Origin: Chloroflexota bacterium
Lineage (GTDB): Bacteria > Chloroflexota > UBA6077 > CF-72
NCBI GenBank assembly: GCA_019242065.1
Contig: JAFAWJ010001158.1
Location: 1-11,483, forward strand
Direction: 5' to 3'
Length of the DNA: 11,483 nucleotides
Shown: in pieces, positions 7,808 through 11,483 of the stretch
Layout: each line of letters starts with the position of its first letter
Position numbering within the stretch: the first letter of the stretch is position 1
The notes under the pieces: model-generated
The model's database searches: none
What the model was told of the DNA's origin: nothing
The model's input: only the letters and a program-made list of their open reading frames with translations
Translations under genes and position numbers: made by a program

Positions 7808-7821
7808 TACGATACAGAATT
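7808..7821 (+). promoter_or_regulatory. Possible -10 box for a leaderless transcript of the small protein
   Basis: The gap between the hydantoinase B start (7784) and the small gene's ATG (7822) is only 37 bases, and no ribosome binding site precedes that ATG. TACGAT at 7808-7813 sits at the distance expected if transcription began at or next to the ATG. No -35 resembling TTGACA is visible at the matching distance, so the call is tentative. Confidence 0.25.
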
Positions 7822-8184
7822 ATGAGTCAGACGCAGGCGGGTGACGTCAAGTCGCAAATCGTCGAGTTCCTCGGCAGGGGACCGCGCAAAGCCCGATTCG
7901 TCAGCGAGGTCGCGGGCCAGCTCGCGCGCGCGGACGTGACCCACGACGTCCTCGAATGCGAGCTGCAGGAACTGGAGAGCAGCGGTCAAGCGCTGATTCG
8001 CGAGCAGTACTGCGGCGACCCGCACCTGTTTGGTACAGACCTTCGAATCGTCGCCCTGGTCGAGCCAGGCGAACCTGGCAAGCCTGGCTACGAGCAGGAT
8101 TCGCTCGCGCGCGCCATCGACGACATCGGCGCGGTCTGGGACCGCTGGTTGGCGGACTACCTCTCGAATCACCGCTGCGGTTGA
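7822..8184 (+). CDS. Small winged-helix-like protein divergent from hyuB
   Basis: A 120-residue protein from the ATG at 7822 (MSQTQAGDVKSQIVEFLGR). The frame is open upstream, but that part lies inside hydantoinase B on the other strand. I do not recognise the family with confidence. The first ~80 residues look like a winged helix: helix VKSQIVEFLGRG (9-20), helix ARFVSEVAGQLAR (24-36), helix THDVLECELQELESSG (40-55), then beta-wing-like QALIREQYCGDPHLFGTDLRIVALV (56-80). A flexible EPGEPGKPGY linker and a short amphipathic helix (SLARAIDDIGAVWDRWLADYL) follow. A Cys and a His in CGDPH (64-68), plus Cys45 and a terminal Cys, are too few for an obvious metal site. Divergence from hyuB across 37 bases suggests it may regulate or accompany that gene; this is inference from position. 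It ends 8 bases before the convergent MFS 2 stop, with no clear terminator between. Confidence 0.68.
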   Translation: MSQTQAGDVKSQIVEFLGRGPRKARFVSEVAGQLARADVTHDVLECELQELESSGQALIREQYCGDPHLFGTDLRIVALVEPGEPGKPGYEQDSLARAIDDIGAVWDRWLADYLSNHRCG

Positions 8185-8192
8185 GCGCGGCC

Positions 8193-9587
8193 TCACGCGG
8201 CGATGTCCTCCAGCACGCGGCCGCGTGTCTCAGGCCCGAATCGCAGGAGTGTCAGGCCGCCGACTGCCAGGCAGATGCCCATCAGGACGTACACGGCCGG
8301 CAATCCGAACGCCGAGGCAGCCGTCACGCCGACCACAATTGGCATGAACGACGAGACGAGACGAATACCGGTGCTACCGGTCGCGGTCGCCCACGCGCGC
8401 ATCCGCGTCGGGAACAGCTCCGGAGCGTAGACGTAGAAGCCGATCGTGCTCACCGTGCCCAGCGCTGCGAGCTGCGTCAGCACGAACAACACGGGCCAGG
8501 TGGTCAAACCCAGGGGTCCAACGAGGACGGCCCCGACGGCCATAACCACCGCGGCGAACAGCAGTCCCCAGCCGAAATAGAATTTGCGCCCGAAACGATC
8601 GACCGTGAGCGCCACGAAGTAGTTGTAGGGAATGGTGATGGCTTGACCGGCGACGGTCAGGAGCAGCGCGCCGGTGATCGGCAGCCCGCCGACGGTCGTG
8701 TACAGCGCCGCGACGAAGGGAGCATAGCCGTAGGTGTAGGCATACGTGGTCATGATCCACACCAGCATCATGATCGTCCGTCCGCGATAGGGCTTCTCGA
8801 AGAGTTCACGGAAGCGCGTCTTCTGAATCACCGGGTGCACCACGACGACCGGCTCGGCCAGCGGCTGGTGAGCATGCGTCGCGCTGCGTTCGAAATCACG
8901 AATAATTGCTTCCGCTTCAGTGGTGCGCTCCTGGTTGAGCAGCCAGCGGGGTGACTCGGGCAGTGCGCGCTTGCGGATGAAGATCATCAGCACTGGCAGG
9001 GCGCCGAAGACGAACATCGCGCGCCACGCGTCATCCTGACCGAAGACGGCGACGCAGCCGAGTGCGATCCAGGGCGCCACGTAACCGCCCCAGGCGAACA
9101 TGGTCTCATACGCGAAGACCGCGCCCCCGCGTTGTGTGCTGCGCACGAACTCGTTGAACATGGCGCCGGCGATAGGGATTTCGGCGCCCACCCCGACACC
9201 CTGAATGGCGCGCGCGACCAGCAGCTGATTGAAGTCCTGAGCCAGTGCCGACAGAATGGCCGTCGCCCCCATGATGCCGCAGGACGCGAGCAGGACGGTG
9301 CGCCTCCCGAAGCGCTCGGCAATGACGCCGGCCACCGGTGAGCCAAAGAGCTGGCCCCAGAAGGTGGCCGCCACCAGGACGCCAGCGCTGGCGAGAGGGA
9401 CCTTGAAAAACGCGAGAATCAACGGCAGCGCCGCCGTAATCATCAGGTTGTCGTAGCCGTCGAAGAAGGTGGCGGTACACAGCACTGCTGCGACCAGCCA
9501 GTGTTTGCGCGTGAACGGCAGGCGCTCCATGCGCGCGATCAGGACGTCGGCACGTCCTGCTTGACTCACGCTGGCCGTGATTGCCAT
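8193..9587 (-). CDS. MFS transporter 2, sugar/organic-acid:H+ symporter-like
   Basis: A 464-residue, 12-helix major facilitator started at the ATG at 9587 (MAITASVSQAGRADVLIARM). The frame stays open far upstream, but there it is antisense to iclR. GGAGGGGG lies about 10 bases before the ATG. Landmarks: ERLPFTRKH (21-29), helix 1 FFDGYDNLM (41-49), motif A GVIAERFGRR (87-96), RAIQGVGVGAEIPIAGAMFNE (127-147), ALPESPRWLLNQE (208-220), VDRFGRK before helix 8, and PTRMRAWATA before helix 10. It ends with GPETRGRVLEDIAA. The PESPRWL motif places it with sugar/metabolite:H+ symporters, like its paralogue at 3500-4948. It is divergent from iclR, and its upstream region carries the same blocks as the hyuA promoter. 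It is therefore probably an inner-membrane importer induced together with hyuA; the substrate is not predictable. Confidence 0.92.
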   Translation of the reverse strand: MAITASVSQAGRADVLIARMERLPFTRKHWLVAAVLCTATFFDGYDNLMITAALPLILAFFKVPLASAGVLVAATFWGQLFGSPVAGVIAERFGRRTVLLASCGIMGATAILSALAQDFNQLLVARAIQGVGVGAEIPIAGAMFNEFVRSTQRGGAVFAYETMFAWGGYVAPWIALGCVAVFGQDDAWRAMFVFGALPVLMIFIRKRALPESPRWLLNQERTTEAEAIIRDFERSATHAHQPLAEPVVVVHPVIQKTRFRELFEKPYRGRTIMMLVWIMTTYAYTYGYAPFVAALYTTVGGLPITGALLLTVAGQAITIPYNYFVALTVDRFGRKFYFGWGLLFAAVVMAVGAVLVGPLGLTTWPVLFVLTQLAALGTVSTIGFYVYAPELFPTRMRAWATATGSTGIRLVSSFMPIVVGVTAASAFGLPAVYVLMGICLAVGGLTLLRFGPETRGRVLEDIAA

Positions 9588-9613
9588 ACCCCCGAAGCCC
9601 CCTCCGTCGTTTA

Positions 9614-9662
9614 ACGCAGTGCCAGGATGCAGTATCCCAAACTTATGTTGCAATAGCTGCAA
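9614..9662. promoter_or_regulatory. Operator region between MFS 2 and iclR (left mirror arm)
   Basis: This contains ACGCAGTGCCAGGATGCA (9614-9631), extended as G-TAT to 9635, then 12 bases, then TTGCAATAGCTGCAA (9648-9662). The last is a perfect inverted repeat TTGCA-5-TGCAA, the size of operator that IclR proteins bind. The same two blocks occur in reverse orientation at 10561-10607 upstream of hyuA. The palindrome ends 39 bases before the iclR ATG, so it could serve both autoregulation of iclR and control of the divergent MFS 2. Confidence 0.65.
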
Positions 9663-9701
9663 GTCATTTTGCCGACCAGCTCTCACGTACACTCTGGGTG
9701 C

Positions 9702-10514
9702 ATGGTCGCGCCAGCTCCCGTAAAGACGTTCCGACGCACGTCGCGCAAGAGCCAGACGGTCGAGCGTGCAGCGTTGTTGTTGGCGTGCTTCAGCGCAGCA
9801 GCACCTCACCGCACGCTGGGCGAACTCGCTGCTCAGCTCGAACTGAACCCCAGCACGATCTATCGGTACGCGGTCGCCCTGCAGGAAGCGGGATTGCTGG
9901 AGCGCGACGAGCAGCGCGGCGGGTACCGACTGGGCCTGCGCGTAGTGGAGCTGGCTGGCATCGTGCTCAATCAGATCGAGGTCCGCAAGCAGGCCCTCGA
10001 CGAGATGCGGCAGCTGCGAGACGAGATTGACGTGCACACGATGCTCGGTGTCCTGTTCGAGGGTGACGTCCTGCACCTGGAGCAGATGCCACGCAGACAT
10101 CTGCCCGTGCTGTACACGGGTATCGGCCAACGTGCTCCGGCGCACTGTACCGCGGTGGGCAAGATCCTGTTGGCTGAACTCCAGGACGAGGCTGCGACCG
10201 CCCTGGTCGAGCGCTTTGGCTGGCGGCCGCGTACGAAGCGCTCGATCACGACAGCAGCCGGGCTGCGCCGGACACTGGCCGAGGTCCGCAAACTCGGGTT
10301 CGCTACGGCGGAGGAAGAGATGCGCGAGGGAATCTGGGGCATTGCGGTGCCCGTGCGCGACTACTCGGGATCGGTTCGGGCGGCGCTCGGCGTCACCGGA
10401 ACGAAACAACTCCTGGAGGACGTACGCACCAGCAACGTCCTGAGGCACCTGCGCCAAGCAGCTGGCCGCATCTCGTTCCGACTGGGGTTCAACGACGAAG
10501 CCGGGTTCGCGTAG
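9702..10514 (+). CDS. IclR-family transcriptional regulator
   Basis: A 270-residue protein from the ATG at 9702 (MVAPAPVKTFRRTSRKSQTV). The reading frame extends to a TTG at 9669, but the ATG gives the usual short tail before the DNA-binding domain. N-terminal winged helix at ~17-78: SQTVERAALLLACF, then TLGELAAQLELNPSTIYRYAVALQ as the helix-turn-helix, then GLLERDEQRGGYRLG as the wing. The effector domain (~85-260) has APAHCTAVGKILLAEL (146-160), the typical P.H.TA.GK..LA loop lining the ligand pocket, and EGIWGIAVPVRDYSGSVRAALGV (209-231). IclR proteins form tetramers that bind palindromes and respond to small organic acids. Intergenic blocks matching each other flank the gene on both sides, which points to control of itself, MFS 2 and hyuA. 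The inducer is probably the substrate or a product of those genes (inference). The gene appears intact. Confidence 0.93.
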   Translation: MVAPAPVKTFRRTSRKSQTVERAALLLACFSAAAPHRTLGELAAQLELNPSTIYRYAVALQEAGLLERDEQRGGYRLGLRVVELAGIVLNQIEVRKQALDEMRQLRDEIDVHTMLGVLFEGDVLHLEQMPRRHLPVLYTGIGQRAPAHCTAVGKILLAELQDEAATALVERFGWRPRTKRSITTAAGLRRTLAEVRKLGFATAEEEMREGIWGIAVPVRDYSGSVRAALGVTGTKQLLEDVRTSNVLRHLRQAAGRISFRLGFNDEAGFA

Positions 10515-10560
10515 CGAGTCGGCACACGGCAAGATCGAGTGCATATGTGGCGAGACTTTG

Positions 10561-10607
10561 TGCAGCTATTGCAAGTCGACTAGCAATATTGCATCCTGGC
10601 ACTGCGT
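10561..10607. promoter_or_regulatory. Operator region upstream of hyuA (right mirror arm)
   Basis: TGCAGCTATTGCAA (10561-10574) is the exact reverse complement of the 14 bases at 9648-9661. After 11 bases, 10586-10607 (ATATTGCATCCTGGCACTGCGT) matches the reverse complement of 9614-9635 with one mismatch. A perfect 10-base palindrome GCAATATTGC lies at 10583-10592. The block ends 13 bases before the hyuA GTG. The first block contains TTGCAA, which could double as a -35, but I see no convincing -10 at standard spacing. Confidence 0.65.
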
Positions 10608-10620
10608 AGGGAGATGTGGT

Positions 10621-11483
10621 GTGCGCTTAGGAGTTGACATTGGCGGCACGTTCACCGACGTGGTCGTTTTCGACGAGTCGTCCGGTTCGGTGACGCTGGC
10701 CAAGGCACTTTCGACGCCCACTGAGTTGGCGCGTGGCGTTCTTGACGCCGTCCACAAGTCGACAGTCGACCTGCACCAGACCGATCTGCTGATCCACGGT
10801 TCGACCGTCGTGGTCAATGCCGTCGTCGAGCGCTCGGGCGCTCGCACCGCGCTGTTGACGACACGCGGATTTCGAGACGTCTACGAGATCGGCCGCATCA
10901 ATCGCCCCGAATCCTTCAATCCGCGTTTCAGGAAGCACCGTCCGCTGATCCCGCGCGAGATGATCTTCGAAATCTCGGAGCGCATGCTCGCCGATGGCAC
11001 CCAACGCCTGGCTCTGAACGAGGACGAAGTCCACCAGGTGGCGCGCATTCTGGTCGAAGAGGAGGTCGAAGCCGTTGCCATCCTGTTCCTCCACTCGTAT
11101 CGCACTCCAGAACACGAGCAGCGGGCCAAGCAGATCCTGCTCGAAGACCACCCGAACTGGTTCGTCACGGCTTCCCACGAGTTGTCGCGCGAATATCGAG
11201 AGTACGAGCGCACCTCGACGGTGGCTGCCAACGCATACGTGGGTCCCAAGGTAAGCGCCTACCTCGCGGATCTCGAGACTCGGTTGTCGGGCGCCGGTTT
11301 CGACGGCAACCTGATGATCATGCAGTCCAACGGTGGCCTTTCGGATGTCGATCTCGCCCGCCGTCAGTGTATTCAAATGATGGAGTCTGGTCCGGCAGGC
11401 GGTGTAGTGGGCACCATGGCGCTGTGCGAAGCGCTCGATGTGGAAGCCGCGATCGCCTTCGACATGGGCGGCACCACGGCCAA
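10621..11483 (+). CDS. hyuA: Hydantoinase A / acetone carboxylase beta-type subunit, 3' cut by window
   Basis: 287 codons are visible of a family that usually runs to ~650-700. The GTG at 10621 is preceded by AGGGAG seven bases upstream and gives VRLGVDIGGTFTDVVVFDE, the phosphate-1 motif of the ASKHA ATPase fold. Hydantoinase_A N-terminal domain: HGSTVVVNAVVERSGARTA (59-77), TTRGFRDVYEIGR (80-92), FLHSYRTPEHEQRA (156-169) and ELSREYREYERTSTVAANAYV (187-207). The catalytic Hydantoinase_A domain begins around QSNGGL (235-240) and ESGPAGGVVG (255-264), reaching DMGGTTA at the edge (phosphate-2 region). The protein supplies ATP-dependent phosphorylation of the amide or carbonyl substrate for a HyuB partner. 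It is the next gene after iclR on the same strand, 106 bases away, with its own operator-like region. A hyuB copy may follow outside the window, or the copy at 5970-7784 may be the partner. Confidence 0.92.
   Translation, partial: MRLGVDIGGTFTDVVVFDESSGSVTLAKALSTPTELARGVLDAVHKSTVDLHQTDLLIHGSTVVVNAVVERSGARTALLTTRGFRDVYEIGRINRPESFNPRFRKHRPLIPREMIFEISERMLADGTQRLALNEDEVHQVARILVEEEVEAVAILFLHSYRTPEHEQRAKQILLEDHPNWFVTASHELSREYREYERTSTVAANAYVGPKVSAYLADLETRLSGAGFDGNLMIMQSNGGLSDVDLARRQCIQMMESGPAGGVVGTMALCEALDVEAAIAFDMGGTTA

Noticed and set aside
8160..8215. Terminator between the small protein and MFS 2
   Set aside because: GC-rich but I could not pair a convincing stem, and there is no T-run on either strand.
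9588..10544. N-terminal extension of MFS 2 (about 320 extra residues)
   Set aside because: The extension is antisense to iclR; the permease has a normal start at 9587 followed by standard motifs.
10597..10612. Sigma-54 promoter suggested by TGGCAC before hyuA
   Set aside because: The -12 element (TTGC after five bases) is absent: AGGG follows in the hyuA arm and TAAA in the MFS 2 arm.
1..11483. CRISPR array, tRNA, rRNA, riboswitch, toxin-antitoxin or phage genes
   Set aside because: No regularly spaced repeats, cloverleaf, conserved RNA core or matching small gene pairs were seen on either strand.

Overview
This window comes from a GC-rich bacterium. The phylum cannot be fixed from sequence alone: there is no rRNA, tRNA or ribosomal gene. 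The gene content (hydantoinase/acetone-carboxylase-type subunits, two organic-acid-type MFS permeases, an IclR regulator, FAH-family and amidohydrolase remnants) suggests an accessory small-molecule catabolism region of a heterotroph. It mixes healthy genes with genes in visible decay.

Layout, left to right. (1) 1-407, minus: remnant of an ISKra4-like transposase with at least two frameshifts. (2) 409-1576, plus: a hydantoinase B-like pseudogene that lost its first ~177 codons at the transposase junction and carries several frameshifts and an internal deletion. It is a paralogue of the intact gene at 5970-7784, in inverted orientation. (3) 1582-3349, minus: a threonine-dehydratase-like pseudogene (frameshift, PLP lysine replaced) overlapping by GTGA an intact orphan ParB-like gene. 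(4) 3500-4948, plus: intact MFS transporter 1. (5) about 4958-5135, plus: scrap of an amidohydrolase. (6) 5150-7784, minus: intact hydantoinase B followed, with an ATGA overlap, by a broken FAH-family gene. (7) 7822-8184, plus: small winged-helix-like protein divergent from hydantoinase B. (8) 8193-9587, minus: intact MFS transporter 2, paralogous to MFS 1. (9) 9702-10514, plus: IclR-family regulator. (10) 10621 to the right edge, plus: hydantoinase A, cut by the window.

Likely working unit: IclR sits between MFS 2 (transcribed leftward) and hydantoinase A (rightward). The two intergenic regions carry near-identical blocks in mirror-image orientation: an 18-base exact match, extended to 22 bases with one mismatch, and a 14-base exact match, separated by 11-12 bases. 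The simplest reading is a pair of IclR-controlled promoters, with uptake on one side, the HyuA-type enzyme on the other, and the regulator between them. HyuB (5970-7784) is a possible partner subunit of HyuA, although the two are 2.8 kb apart and on opposite strands.

I found no CRISPR array, structured RNA, tRNA or phage genes. I do not see a wholly new defence-type or other system. The most informative original signals are the mirrored operators around iclR, the lysine-less dehydratase retained in front of an intact ParB-like gene, and the small uncharacterised protein divergent from hyuB.
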